Shown piece by piece: positions 44,603-54,084 of a DNA stretch of 64,000 nucleotides. The translations under genes were made by a program, and so were the position numbers. The notes beneath the pieces are model-generated. The model ran no database searches. It had not been told where the DNA came from and saw only the letters and a program-made list of their open reading frames with translations. Position 1 is the stretch's first letter. Every line of letters begins with the position of its first letter. Source of the DNA: Sphingomonas_R arantia (lineage in GTDB: Bacteria; Pseudomonadota; Alphaproteobacteria; Sphingomonadales; Sphingomonadaceae); NCBI RefSeq assembly GCF_042682045.1, contig NZ_JBHUGS010000005.1, positions 248,001-312,000 of the forward strand, read 5' to 3'.

Positions 44603-45756
44603 ACGTCTGCTCCGCTGGTCTGCGTCATATCCGTCGTCTCGTCCTTGTCCGTCCGTACCGTCCCGCCGGCCAGCTGCTCGACCAGATCCGCTAGGTCGCG
44701 CACCGCGTCCGGCCGGCCGCACCCGCGCGCGCGCCGCGCCGCATTCTCCAGCGCACCGGGTTCCAGCGCCAGCTTCTGCATCTGCTTGGCCAGCTCCACC
44801 GGCGTGAACCGCGCCTGCGCGATCGACCGCGCCGCGCCCGCCGCCACCATCTCGCGCACGTTCACGCTCTGATGATCGTCGGTTGCCCCCGGCAACGGCA
44901 CCAGGATCGCCGGCCGCCCCGCCTCGGTCAGCTCCGCGATCGTCGATGCCCCCGCCCGCGCGATCACCAGATGCGACCAGGCCAGCCGCTCCGGCAGGTC
45001 GGGCAAATAGGTCGCCAGGTCCGCCGGAATGCCCAGCTCGGCATATTTCGCACGCACCGCGTCGATATCCTCCGGCCGGCACTGCTGCGTCACCTGCAAC
45101 CGCCGCCGCAACGCCACGGGCAACATCCCCAGCCCGTCGGGCACGACCTCGCTCAGCACGCTCGCGCCCTGGCTGCCGCCAGTCACCAGCACGCGGAACA
45201 CGCCATCCGCATCCAGCACCGGGAACGGCTCGTCACGCAACGCCGCGACCTCCGCCCGCACCGGATTGCCGACCAACGTCACCTTGTCGGCATAGCGCGC
45301 CGGCAAGCGTTGCACATCGGGATAGCTCGTCGCGATCGCCGCGACCTTGCGCGCCAGCAGGCGGTTCACCCGCCCCAGCACCGCATTCTGCTCATGCACC
45401 GCCGCCGGTATGCCCGCCTTGAACGCCGCCAGCACCGCGGGCAGCGCGGGATATCCGCCGAACCCGATCACCGCGTCCGGCCGCGCCTTGCCATAGATCG
45501 TCCGCGCCATCGCTCGCCCGGCGCGGATGTTGCGCCACGCCTTCAACCAGCCGATCGGCCCGCCGCTCAACCGGCCGGCGGGCAGCAGATGCGTCTCGAC
45601 ACCCTGGAACAGCCCCGGGATCCGTGCGCCACGCGCATCGGTGATCAGCGCCACGCCATGTCCGCGCGCCATCAGTTCGGCCGCCAGCGCATGCGCCGGG
45701 ACCATGTGGCCGCCGGTCCCGCCGGCCGCCAGCACGAAATGCCGTCTCGCGGTCAT
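44599..45756 (-). CDS. murG: Lipid II synthase (MurNAc-pentapeptide GlcNAc transferase)
   Basis: Peripheral membrane GT28 enzyme that adds GlcNAc to lipid I. The 385-residue protein shows the G loops LAAGGTGGHMVPA and GFGGYPALPAV, HEQNAVLGRVNR, and the C-terminal UDP-GlcNAc site (ARAGASTIAELTEAG, LPGATDDHQSVN). The last 25 residues (from about EQLAGGTVR) go past the usual end and are hydrophilic. Lies 13 bp after ftsW. Confidence 0.97.
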   Translation of the reverse strand: MTARRHFVLAAGGTGGHMVPAHALAAELMARGHGVALITDARGARIPGLFQGVETHLLPAGRLSGGPIGWLKAWRNIRAGRAMARTIYGKARPDAVIGFGGYPALPAVLAAFKAGIPAAVHEQNAVLGRVNRLLARKVAAIATSYPDVQRLPARYADKVTLVGNPVRAEVAALRDEPFPVLDADGVFRVLVTGGSQGASVLSEVVPDGLGMLPVALRRRLQVTQQCRPEDIDAVRAKYAELGIPADLATYLPDLPERLAWSHLVIARAGASTIAELTEAGRPAILVPLPGATDDHQSVNVREMVAAGAARSIAQARFTPVELAKQMQKLALEPGALENAARRARGCGRPDAVRDLADLVEQLAGGTVRTDKDETTDMTQTSGADV

Positions 45757-45769
45757 GCTGTTTCGCCCG

Positions 45770-46981
45770 TCATCGCCCGCCGCTCCATTTCACCACATAG
45801 GGGGAGCGGTGCAGATACGGGTTCCGCCGGGTGAACGCCAGCAGCAGCCCGAACCCCATCGACAACGCCAGCATCGACGACCCGCCATAACTGATGAACG
45901 GCAGCGTCATGCCTTTGGACGGGACGATCTGCACGTTGACCGCCATGTTGATCAACGCCTGCATCCCGAACTGCACCGCCAGCCCGGCCGACGCGAGCAG
46001 CAGGAACTCGTCCTCCTCGTCCAGCAGCTTGATGAACACCCGCACCACGATGGTCAGATACACCATAGCGATCGCCAGGCACGCGATCAGCCCGAACTCC
46101 TCGCCGATGACGGAGAAGATATAGTCGGTATGCGGCTCGGGCAGCCGGAACTTCATCGTGCCCCCGCCCGGCCCTGTGCCGATCAGCCCGCCGTTCACCA
46201 GCGTGTTGTGCGCGCTCACCGTCTGGTAATTGTCGCCGTTGCCCGTGATGAACTTGTTGATGCGGTCATGCGCCACCGAATAGAAAAGGTATGCGGACAC
46301 GACCCCCGCCAACCCCAGCGCGCCGAGCGCATAGAGATAGCGCATCGCGATCCCGCTCAGCATCAGCAGCGCGACCCAGATCGACAGGAAGATCACCGTC
46401 TGCCCGAAATCGGGCTGCTTCATCAGCAGCAGCGCGATCCCGCCGGTCAGCACCGCCGACAGCGGCACGACCGGCAACGTCCGGTCCTTCGCCTTCAAAG
46501 ACAGCAGCCAGGCCAGCGCGACGACGTACAGGGGTTTCAGGAACTCGGACGGCTGGAGCTGCATGAACCCCACGCCGATCCAGCGCACGGCACCATTCAC
46601 CTCCACCCCGGCGACCGGGACAAGCGCGAGCAGCAGCAGGAAGAATGCCGCCCCGCCGATCGACAGCCGCCGCGCGACATCCTTGGGCAACATCGACACC
46701 ACCAGCATCACCGGCAGGCCCACCGCCAGCCAGACCAGCTGCCGGTACAGATAATAGAGCGGCGGAAACGTCGTCGTCCCGCCCGAATAACGCACCGCCG
46801 CCGCGGGCGAAGCCGCCGCCACCGCGACGATCCCGACGCCCACAAGCACCGCGACCAGCATCAGCAGAACGCGGTCGATCTCCCAGAACCAGGTGCCCAG
46901 CGGGCTGCGATCGCCGCGCCCGAACCGCTGCACCTTGGTGATGCGTTTACGCTTCTGCGCCTCTGCCGCAAACACGTTCAT
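45770..46981 (-). CDS. ftsW: Septal peptidoglycan glycosyltransferase FtsW
   Basis: SEDS-family polymerase working with FtsI at the septum. The 403-residue protein has ten predicted helices. SEDS motifs are GVGFMQLQPSEFLKPLYVVAL, KQPDFGQT, DRINKF, NGGLIGTGPGGGTMKFRLPEPHTDYIF (the long periplasmic loop with the catalytic Asp region) and LPFISYGGSS near the end. ATG 46981 overlaps the murD stop (ATGA). Confidence 0.97.
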   Translation of the reverse strand: MNVFAAEAQKRKRITKVQRFGRGDRSPLGTWFWEIDRVLLMLVAVLVGVGIVAVAAASPAAAVRYSGGTTTFPPLYYLYRQLVWLAVGLPVMLVVSMLPKDVARRLSIGGAAFFLLLLALVPVAGVEVNGAVRWIGVGFMQLQPSEFLKPLYVVALAWLLSLKAKDRTLPVVPLSAVLTGGIALLLMKQPDFGQTVIFLSIWVALLMLSGIAMRYLYALGALGLAGVVSAYLFYSVAHDRINKFITGNGDNYQTVSAHNTLVNGGLIGTGPGGGTMKFRLPEPHTDYIFSVIGEEFGLIACLAIAMVYLTIVVRVFIKLLDEEDEFLLLASAGLAVQFGMQALINMAVNVQIVPSKGMTLPFISYGGSSMLALSMGFGLLLAFTRRNPYLHRSPYVVKWSGGR

Positions 46982-48423
46982 GACTGCATGGCCCCCACCA
47001 GATCGCGGAACGCGTCGCCCCGTGCCTCGTAATCGCGATACTGGTCGAACGACGCGCACGCCGGCGACAGCAACACGACCTCGCCCGCCCGCGCCGCCTC
47101 GCGCGCCGCACCCAGCGCCCGCTCCAGCGTGCCGACGTTGACGACCGGAATACCGCGCTCGGTCAGCAACCCCGCATACAGCGCCGCACTGTCGCCGATC
47201 GTGTACGCCGCCACGACATGCCCCAGCTCGTCCGCCACCGCATCCAGATCGCGCGTCTTGGCCATCCCGCCGAGGATCCAATGCACCTTCGAATACGCCG
47301 CCAACGCCGGCGCGGTCGACGTCGGATTGGTCGCCTTGCTGTCGTTCACATACAGCACGCCGTCCACGGTCGCGATCCGCTCCATCCGATGCGGCAACCC
47401 GGGATAGCTCTCGAGCCCCCGGGCAATCGCATCCTCGTCAACGCCCAACGCCCGCACAACGGCAACCGCCACCGCAACATTCTGCGCATTATGGGGCCCC
47501 TGCAAAGCCGGCCAAGCCGACTGATCACCGACATCCGACGACCGCACTTCGACCAGTTCCGCCGCGTCGGCAGAAGCCAACCCGGCCGTCACAGCCCGCG
47601 TCTCGTCATCCTCAACGGCAATCACCGCGACCCCGCCCGTCTGCATCGCGAACAACCGCGCCTTCGACGCCGCATAGGCCGCAAACCCGTCATACCGGTC
47701 GAGATGATCCGGCGTGATATTCAACAACACCGCCACGTCGCAATCCAGCGTCCGCGTCAGGTCAATCTGATAACTCGACAGCTCCAGCACATAGACGCCC
47801 CCTGACGGCAGCGCGTCACGCCCCATGATCGGCAGCCCGATATTCCCCCCCATCAAGGCCGGCACACCCGCCGTCTCCAGAAGGTGAAACACCAAAGCCG
47901 TCGTCGTCGACTTCCCGTTCGTGCCCGTAATCCCCACCACCCGATGCGCCGGCAGGCTTGCGCGCGCCTGCGAAAACAACTCGATATCGCCGATCACCGG
48001 CACACCCGCCGCCGCCGCCCGCCCCGCAATCGGATGCCGGTTCAGCGGCACCCCCGGCGAAACGACAACCGCATCGAACCCCTCAAGCGCGATCTCCAAC
48101 GGATCCCCAAGCGAAACCGCCTGACTCCCTCCCCCCACCGGGGGGAGGGTCGGGGTGGGGGGCGTAGGCTGGACAGACCCAACCCCACCAGACGCAACCA
48201 GCCCCCCTCTCCCCTCCGGGGAGAGGGCGGGGGAGAGGGGCTTAGACTGGACGGAACCATCACCCCCAATTAACCTCAAAACCTCGGCCCGCCGCTCCGC
48301 ATCGCTATCCCAGGCCACAACCTCGGCCCCACTCGCCACCAGCGCAGCCACAGTCGCCATCCCCGATCGCGCCAGCCCCAGCACCGCATAGCGCTTGCCC
48401 GCAAAGGCCTCCGAAACGATCAC
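46978..48423 (-). CDS. murD: UDP-N-acetylmuramoylalanine-D-glutamate ligase with in-frame repeat insert
   Basis: Adds D-Glu to UDP-MurNAc-L-Ala. Seen are the N-terminal Rossmann part (VLGLARSGMATV), ATP loop (GITGTNGKSTTTALV), NITPDHLDRY and the C-terminal YVNDSKATNPTS and LLSPACASFDQY. At 481 residues it is longer than the usual 440-460. The excess is a Pro/Gly/Ser segment (about residues 56-101, 48121-48258) between the first domain strands, encoded by two palindromic repeats that occur elsewhere between genes. The frame is intact and the rest is well kept, so the enzyme is probably active. GTG 48423 overlaps the mraY stop. Confidence 0.95.
   Translation of the reverse strand: MIVSEAFAGKRYAVLGLARSGMATVAALVASGAEVVAWDSDAERRAEVLRLIGGDGSVQSKPLSPALSPEGRGGLVASGGVGSVQPTPPTPTLPPVGGGSQAVSLGDPLEIALEGFDAVVVSPGVPLNRHPIAGRAAAAGVPVIGDIELFSQARASLPAHRVVGITGTNGKSTTTALVFHLLETAGVPALMGGNIGLPIMGRDALPSGGVYVLELSSYQIDLTRTLDCDVAVLLNITPDHLDRYDGFAAYAASKARLFAMQTGGVAVIAVEDDETRAVTAGLASADAAELVEVRSSDVGDQSAWPALQGPHNAQNVAVAVAVVRALGVDEDAIARGLESYPGLPHRMERIATVDGVLYVNDSKATNPTSTAPALAAYSKVHWILGGMAKTRDLDAVADELGHVVAAYTIGDSAALYAGLLTERGIPVVNVGTLERALGAAREAARAGEVVLLSPACASFDQYRDYEARGDAFRDLVGAMQS
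48121..48258. repeat. Two palindromic repeats inserted within murD
   Basis: Contains CCCTCCCCCC/GGGGGGAGGG (48127-48149) and CCCTCTCCCC/GGGGAGAGGG (48205-48227), each a perfect 10-bp stem with a 3-base loop, plus the G-rich tails seen with other copies. The block of about 138 bp is a multiple of three and is open in the murD frame. Confidence 0.85.
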
Positions 48424-49490
48424 CGCAGCTTCAACGTCGCAAGACCGGCCAGTGCCAGCACGAACGAGATGATCCAGAACCGGATCACCACCGTCGGCTC
48501 GCTCCAGCCCAGCTGTTCGAAATGATGGTGGATCGGCGCCATCCGGAACACCCGCCGCCCCGTCCGCTTGTAGAAGAAGACCTGTACCACCACCGACACG
48601 GCCTCCAGCACGAACAGCCCGCCGACGATCGCCAGCACGATCTCGTGATGCGTCGACACCGCGATCGCGCCCAGTGCGCCGCCGAGTGCCAGGCTCCCCG
48701 TATCGCCCATGAACACCGCGGCCGGCGGCGCATTGAACCACAGGAACGCCAGCCCCCCGCCGATAATCCCCGCGCACAGGATCGTCAGGTCCCCCGCCCC
48801 CAGCACATGCGGAATGCCGAGATACCCCGCGAACACCGCGTTCCCCACGACATAGCTGATCGCGAAGAACGCGAGCGAGGCGATCACCACCGGCATCGTC
48901 GCCAGCCCGTCCAGCCCATCGGTCAGGTTCACCGCATTGCCGAACGCCACCATCACGAACGCCGCGAACGGGATGTAGAACCACCCCAGATCCAGCACCG
49001 GTCCGTTGTAGAACGGCACGTACAGCAGCGTCCCGTTGCCGTCGTTGATGATCCAGGAGGCCACGCCGGCGATCAGGAATTCGAAGAACAGCCGCGTCTT
49101 GCCCGATATCCCGGCATGGCTGCGCTTCCGCACCTTGTCGAAATCGTCGAGGAACCCGATCGTCCCGAATCCGATCGTCACCATCAGGCATGCCCAGACA
49201 TAGCGGTTGGACAGGTCCATCCATAGCAGCATCGTGATCGTGACCGCGGTCAGGATCATCAGCCCGCCCATCGTCGGCGTGCCGACCTTGGCCAGGTGCG
49301 TCTGCGGCCCGTCCGCGCGGATCGGCTGGCCCTTGCCCTGCCGCACGCGCAGCCAGCCGATGAACCGCGGCCCGATCAGCAACCCGATGAACAGCGCGGT
49401 CGCCAGCGCCCCGCCGGACCGCACCGTGGTATAGCGGATAAGGTTCAGGACCCCGGGAAACCCGAGATGCTCGGCGATCAAATACAGCAT
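48420..49490 (-). CDS. mraY: Phospho-N-acetylmuramoyl-pentapeptide transferase
   Basis: Makes lipid I on the inner membrane. The 356-residue protein has ten helices and the family's Asp motifs: GTPTMGGLMIL, GFLDDFDKV (two Asp), GNAVNLTDGLDGLA and the APIHHHFEQLGW loop. ATG 49490 overlaps the murF stop by one base; its own TGA overlaps the murD GTG. Confidence 0.98.
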   Translation of the reverse strand: MLYLIAEHLGFPGVLNLIRYTTVRSGGALATALFIGLLIGPRFIGWLRVRQGKGQPIRADGPQTHLAKVGTPTMGGLMILTAVTITMLLWMDLSNRYVWACLMVTIGFGTIGFLDDFDKVRKRSHAGISGKTRLFFEFLIAGVASWIINDGNGTLLYVPFYNGPVLDLGWFYIPFAAFVMVAFGNAVNLTDGLDGLATMPVVIASLAFFAISYVVGNAVFAGYLGIPHVLGAGDLTILCAGIIGGGLAFLWFNAPPAAVFMGDTGSLALGGALGAIAVSTHHEIVLAIVGGLFVLEAVSVVVQVFFYKRTGRRVFRMAPIHHHFEQLGWSEPTVVIRFWIISFVLALAGLATLKLR

Positions 49491-50863
49491 TATAGATTCC
49501 CGCTCGCGACGGCATCGACGATGCGCCCGAGCCCGATGGCGTTGGATCCCTTGACGAGCACCGCGTCGCCGGCCCGCAGCCGGTCGCGCAGCACGTCACG
49601 TGCCGCCGCGGCGTCGGCCACATGCGCGAAATCGATCCGGCCCTCAAGCATGCGGGCCAGCGCCGTCATCTCGTCTCCGACCAACAGCGCGAATTTCACG
49701 TCCGCCGCAACCAGCGGTCCGGCGAGCGCCGCATGATAATCGTCCGATCCCGCGCCCAGCTCACGCATCGCGCCCAGGACCACGATCCGCCGCGCCGCCG
49801 CTTCCTGCCCCAGCAGCGCGATCGTCGCCGCCATCGACGCGGGGTTGGCATTGTAACTCTCGTCGATCAGCAGCACGTCGCCGCCGCCGAACGCCGCTTG
49901 CGTCCTCGCGCCGCGGCCCTTCAACCCGTCCAGCTCCGCCAGCGCCAGCCCGGCCGCGTTCAGGTCGCCGCCGACTGCGTCCACCGCGGCGATCACCGCC
50001 AGCGCGTTCGACACCCAGTGCGCGCCGGGCGGCGCCAGCGTGAACGTCAGCTCGGCTGCCGGCATCGTGACGCTCACCAGCGTCCCCCTCGCCCCCGCCA
50101 TCGCATCGCGCGCCCGCACGTCAGCACCCGCGCCAGACCCGAACGTCACGGTCCGCGCCGCATATCGCTCCGACGCGGCATACAGCCGGTCGCGGTGCGG
50201 GCTGTCGTGCGGCACGATGCCCACCCCGCCCGGCTCCAGCCCGCGGAACACCTCGCCCTTCGCATCGGCGATCGCCGCCTCATCCGGGAAGAACTCCGCA
50301 TGGGCGGGCGCGATCGTCGTCACCAGCGCGACATGCGGCCGCACCATCCGGGTCAGCACGTCCAGTTCGCCCGGCGCCGACATCCCCATCTCGAACACGC
50401 CGTACAACGCGTCCGCCGGCATCCGCGCCAGGCTCAGCGGCACGCCTGTATGATTGTTGTAGGACTTCACCGACCGGTGCACCCGCCCCGGTGCGGCGCG
50501 TTCCAGCGCCGCCGCCAGCGCCTCCTTCGTCCCCGTCTTGCCCGCCGACCCGGTCACCCCGATGATCCGCGCCGAAGTCCGCGCCCGCGCCGCCACGCCC
50601 AGCGCATTCAGCGCCGCAGTCGTATTGGCCACCAACACATGCGGCCCCTCGACCGCCTCCGAAACAACAGCCCCCGCCGCCCCCTGCGCAAAGGCCTGGG
50701 CGACAAACCGATGCCCATCCGCCTGCTCGCCCTTCAGCGCGAGAAACAGATCGCCCGGCCCCACCTCACGCGAGTCAAACGCCACACCCAAAACCACAAA
50801 AGCCCCGGACGCAACGCCACCCGTCGCCCTGGCAATCTCATCGGAGGTCCAAAGACTCGTCAC
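49490..50863 (-). CDS. murF: UDP-MurNAc-tripeptide-D-alanyl-D-alanine ligase
   Basis: Adds D-Ala-D-Ala to complete the stem peptide. 457 residues from GTG 50863. Motifs: FDSREVGPGDLFLAL (N-terminal domain), ATP loop VTGSAGKTGTKE, NNHTGVPLSL, and IDESYNANPASM. A start at 50911 is possible but would encode a Pro-rich piece of a palindromic repeat. GTG 50863 has GGGAGGGGGC (50871-50880) seven bases before it, so the repeat appears to supply the ribosome binding site. Confidence 0.95.
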   Translation of the reverse strand: MTSLWTSDEIARATGGVASGAFVVLGVAFDSREVGPGDLFLALKGEQADGHRFVAQAFAQGAAGAVVSEAVEGPHVLVANTTAALNALGVAARARTSARIIGVTGSAGKTGTKEALAAALERAAPGRVHRSVKSYNNHTGVPLSLARMPADALYGVFEMGMSAPGELDVLTRMVRPHVALVTTIAPAHAEFFPDEAAIADAKGEVFRGLEPGGVGIVPHDSPHRDRLYAASERYAARTVTFGSGAGADVRARDAMAGARGTLVSVTMPAAELTFTLAPPGAHWVSNALAVIAAVDAVGGDLNAAGLALAELDGLKGRGARTQAAFGGGDVLLIDESYNANPASMAATIALLGQEAAARRIVVLGAMRELGAGSDDYHAALAGPLVAADVKFALLVGDEMTALARMLEGRIDFAHVADAAAARDVLRDRLRAGDAVLVKGSNAIGLGRIVDAVASGNL

Positions 50864-50871
50864 GACCAAAG

Positions 50872-50905
50872 CCCCCTCCCCTTGAAGGGAGGGGGTTGGG
50901 GGTGG
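50872..50905. repeat. Palindromic repeat between murE and murF
   Basis: CCCCCTCCC (50872-50880), loop CTTGAA, GGGAGGGGG (50887-50895), then a G/T-rich tail. Related to the units near 15853-16049. On the minus strand its purine-rich arm lies at ribosome-binding distance from murF. Confidence 0.8.
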
Positions 50906-50948
50906 GGGCAACAGCTCCCCAAATCGAGCATATCAGGCGTCCGAAAAC

Positions 50949-52385
50949 TCACGCCGCCCCCTCCCGAGCAACCTGCACATCATCGAACGGCAGCACCCGC
51001 ACCGTATCGCCCGCGCCGACGATCTGCCCCTGCTCGTGCCCCTTGCCAGCCAGCAACACGACGTCATCCGCCCCCGCCGCCGCGATCGCCGCAAAGATCG
51101 CATCCCGCCGATCGCCGACCTCGATCGCGCCCGGCGCACCCGCTATGATCGCCGCCCGGATCGCCGCCGGGTCCTCCGACCGCGGATTGTCGTCGGTCAC
51201 GATCACATAATCGCCACCCGCCACCGCGACGCGCCCCATCTCCGGCCGCTTGCCGGTATCGCGGTCGCCGCCCGCCCCGAACAGCACAATCAGACGGCCC
51301 TTCGTATGCGGGCGCAATGCCGCGATCGCCGCCTCCAGCCCGTCCGGAGTATGCGCATAATCGACATAGACCGGCGCTCCCGTCCGCGAAATCACCGCAC
51401 GTTCCAGCCGCCCGCGTACCGGCGCCAGCCGCGCCAAGCCGGCCAGCACCGACCGCAGCTCCGATCCCGTCGCCAGCGCGAGCCCGGCCGCGGTCAGCGC
51501 GTTCGCCGCCTGGTACGCGCCGATCAGCGGCAGTTTGACGACATGCGTCGCCCCCTCCGCCGCGATCGTCAGCGTTTGCCCGAGCGCCGTCGGCACCCGC
51601 TCCACCAGCTTCAGCGTCTCACCATGCGCGCCCACCGTCACCACGCGCAGCCCGCGTTCGCGCGCAATCTCCGCCACCCGCGCCGACGCCGCATCGTCCG
51701 CCCACACCACCGCTGCGCCGTCCGCCGCCACCACTTCGGTGAACAGCCGCAGCTTGGCCTCGAGATAGGCCTCCATCGTCCCGTGATAGTCGAGGTGATC
51801 GCGCGTTAGGTTGGTGAACGCCGCCGCCCGCACCGGCAGCCCCTCGATCCGGTATTGCGAGAGCCCGTGGCTCGATGCTTCGAACGCCGCGTGGCTCACG
51901 CCCTCGCGCGCCAGACCCGCCATGTTCGACAGGAACGTCACGATGTCCGGCGTCGTCAGCCCGGTCGTCACGCGCTCGTCGCCGGTCGTCACGCCCAGCG
52001 TCCCGATCGACGCGGCGTGCCGCCCCTCCATGTTCCACAACTGGCGCAGCAGTTCGACGGTCGACGTCTTGCCGTTCGTCCCCGTCACCGCCACCGTAAC
52101 GTCGGGAAACGGCGCGAAGAACCGCGCCGCGATCCGCGCGAACGCCCGCCGCGGCTCACCGTCCGCGATATGCACCGCGCCGGTCACGCTCGCCTCGGGC
52201 CGCGTCACCACCGCAATGGCGCCGGCCGCGATCGCCGCGTCGATATAGGCCTCGCCATCGAACCGCGCGCCGCGGAACGCACCGAACACGGTCCCCGGCG
52301 CCACCTTGCGGTGGTCGATCGCGAACCCCGTCACCACGACGTCGGCGGCGTCTCCCGCGCCTTCGATCAGATCATTCAACCGCAT
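50949..52385 (-). CDS. murE: UDP-MurNAc-L-Ala-D-Glu-meso-diaminopimelate ligase
   Basis: Adds the third residue of the stem peptide. The 478-residue protein has the ATP loop VTGTNGKTSTVELL, TNLTRDHLDYHG with the carbamylated-Lys region and DNPRSEDP, the motif that picks meso-diaminopimelate over lysine. ATG 52385 overlaps ftsI by 14 bases; an ATG four codons upstream is a weaker choice. The 85-bp gap to murF carries a palindromic repeat. Confidence 0.97.
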   Translation of the reverse strand: MRLNDLIEGAGDAADVVVTGFAIDHRKVAPGTVFGAFRGARFDGEAYIDAAIAAGAIAVVTRPEASVTGAVHIADGEPRRAFARIAARFFAPFPDVTVAVTGTNGKTSTVELLRQLWNMEGRHAASIGTLGVTTGDERVTTGLTTPDIVTFLSNMAGLAREGVSHAAFEASSHGLSQYRIEGLPVRAAAFTNLTRDHLDYHGTMEAYLEAKLRLFTEVVAADGAAVVWADDAASARVAEIARERGLRVVTVGAHGETLKLVERVPTALGQTLTIAAEGATHVVKLPLIGAYQAANALTAAGLALATGSELRSVLAGLARLAPVRGRLERAVISRTGAPVYVDYAHTPDGLEAAIAALRPHTKGRLIVLFGAGGDRDTGKRPEMGRVAVAGGDYVIVTDDNPRSEDPAAIRAAIIAGAPGAIEVGDRRDAIFAAIAAAGADDVVLLAGKGHEQGQIVGAGDTVRVLPFDDVQVAREGAA

Positions 52386-54084
52386 TCGGATTGGCACCCT
52401 TCGGTTCCCACAGCAACGGCAGCAGTTCGCTCTCGTCCACCTCGGCGCGGTCGTCCGGACGGATGCCCAGCATCGGGCCGATCCGCTGGACGACGCGGCT
52501 GATCACAGGCCCCACGGTCCACGCCGCGGTAGTGAAACCGAACGTATCGGCGGTGCCCTTCGGACTGTCCAGCATCGCGATCACGACGTAGCGCGGGCGG
52601 TCCATTGGGAACACTGCGGCAAACGTCGACACGTTGGTGTTGCGATCATAGCCGCCGACCTTCGGCTTCTCGGCCGTGCCCGTCTTGCCGCCGATCCGCA
52701 GACCAGGCGCGTCGGCCTTCCGCCCGGTCCCCTTCATCACCACCAGTCGCATCAGCTGCCGGATCCGGTCGCTCGTCGCCGGGCTGATCACCCGCCGGCC
52801 GGCCGGCACCGCCGAGCCTTCGCGCTTCAGCAGCGTCGCCGGCCGCCACACGCCGCCATTGACGATCGCGGCATAGGCGGATGCCAGGTGCAGCGGCGTC
52901 ACCGCGATGCCGTGGCCGTACGCCACCGTCATCGTCGTGGTCCGTGCCCAGTATTTCGGCCACAGCGGCTTGGCGCGCCCGCCGACCTCGATATCGGCCG
53001 GATCGCCGAACCCAATCTTGCGGAAGAACGCCTGCGTCCGCGCGGGCCCCAGCTCGTCCGCGATCCGCGCCGTCGCGATGTTGGACGAATGGACCAGCAG
53101 CTCCGGCACGTTCAGCCAGCGGTTCTGCGGGTGATCGTCGCGGATATAGAACCCGCCGACCGCCAGCGCATGCGTCGCGTCGTACCGCTTGGACATCGAC
53201 GTCACCACGCCGCTCTCGATCGCGTTCGCCATCGTCAGCATCTTGAACGTCGAACCCAGCTCGTACACGTTCGACACCGACTTGTTCAGCAGCAGCTCGT
53301 ACGGCACGTTGCCCGTGCGGTTCGGGTTGAAGCTCGGCAGCGACGACATCGCCACGATCTCGCCCGTGTTGACGTCGAGCACCAGCCCGGTCGCGCCGAT
53401 CGCGCTGTGCTTGGCCATGGCCGCGCCCAGCTCGGTCTCCATCGCCGCCTGCACCCGGCTGTCGATCGACAGCGCGACGGGCCGCCCGCGCAACGCCGGA
53501 TCGCTCAACCGCGCATCCAGCACCTTTTCCATGCCCGACGCGGCATTGCCGTTCTGGTCGATCCAGCCGAGCACATGCGCGGCCAGCGACGCCTGCGGAT
53601 ACAGCCGCTCGGGCTCGCGCCGGAACTCGATCGCCGGCTCGCCCAGCGCGTTCACCGCCTTGACCAACTCAGGCACCGCACGGCGCGACAAATAGGCGAA
53701 CTTCTTCGGCGACGTCAGGATCGCGAGATACTGTGCCTCGCTCTTCTGCGGCATCAATTCGGCCAGCCGGTACGCCAGCAGCGCCGGATCGCCGATCACC
53801 TTGTTCGGATGCACCGCGATCGACCAGGCGTCGATCGTCGTCGCCAGCGGCATGCCGTTCCGGTCAACGATATCGCCGCGGTCGGGCACCAATCCGCGCG
53901 GCGCCTTCAGCGCCTGCGGGCCATCGCTCGCCACGGCCAGCCACAGCAGCCGCGCGCCCACGATGCCGGTGACGAAGATGAACAGCAGCATCATCACCAT
54001 CAGGCGGAAATGCGCCGTGGCGGTCGTCTGCTGCCGCTGGCCGGCGACGCGGACCCGATCCGTCCTGGCCGCCAGCGCGGTCAT
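52372..54084 (-). CDS. ftsI: Septal transpeptidase FtsI (PBP3)
   Basis: Class B penicillin-binding protein that crosslinks septal wall. The 570-residue protein has one membrane helix near 28-48, the PBP dimer domain (about 60-220) and the transpeptidase with SxxK in ELGSTFKMLT, SxN in LLVHSSN and KTG in GGKTGTAEK. ATG 54084 overlaps the ftsL stop. Works with FtsW of this cluster. Confidence 0.97.
   Translation of the reverse strand: MTALAARTDRVRVAGQRQQTTATAHFRLMVMMLLFIFVTGIVGARLLWLAVASDGPQALKAPRGLVPDRGDIVDRNGMPLATTIDAWSIAVHPNKVIGDPALLAYRLAELMPQKSEAQYLAILTSPKKFAYLSRRAVPELVKAVNALGEPAIEFRREPERLYPQASLAAHVLGWIDQNGNAASGMEKVLDARLSDPALRGRPVALSIDSRVQAAMETELGAAMAKHSAIGATGLVLDVNTGEIVAMSSLPSFNPNRTGNVPYELLLNKSVSNVYELGSTFKMLTMANAIESGVVTSMSKRYDATHALAVGGFYIRDDHPQNRWLNVPELLVHSSNIATARIADELGPARTQAFFRKIGFGDPADIEVGGRAKPLWPKYWARTTTMTVAYGHGIAVTPLHLASAYAAIVNGGVWRPATLLKREGSAVPAGRRVISPATSDRIRQLMRLVVMKGTGRKADAPGLRIGGKTGTAEKPKVGGYDRNTNVSTFAAVFPMDRPRYVVIAMLDSPKGTADTFGFTTAAWTVGPVISRVVQRIGPMLGIRPDDRAEVDESELLPLLWEPKGANPNAVE

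Noticed and set aside
50864..50911. Upstream murF start at 50911
   Set aside because: It would add 16 residues (MPPPPTPSLQGEGALV) encoded by a palindromic repeat, and the GTG at 50863 has a good ribosome binding site.
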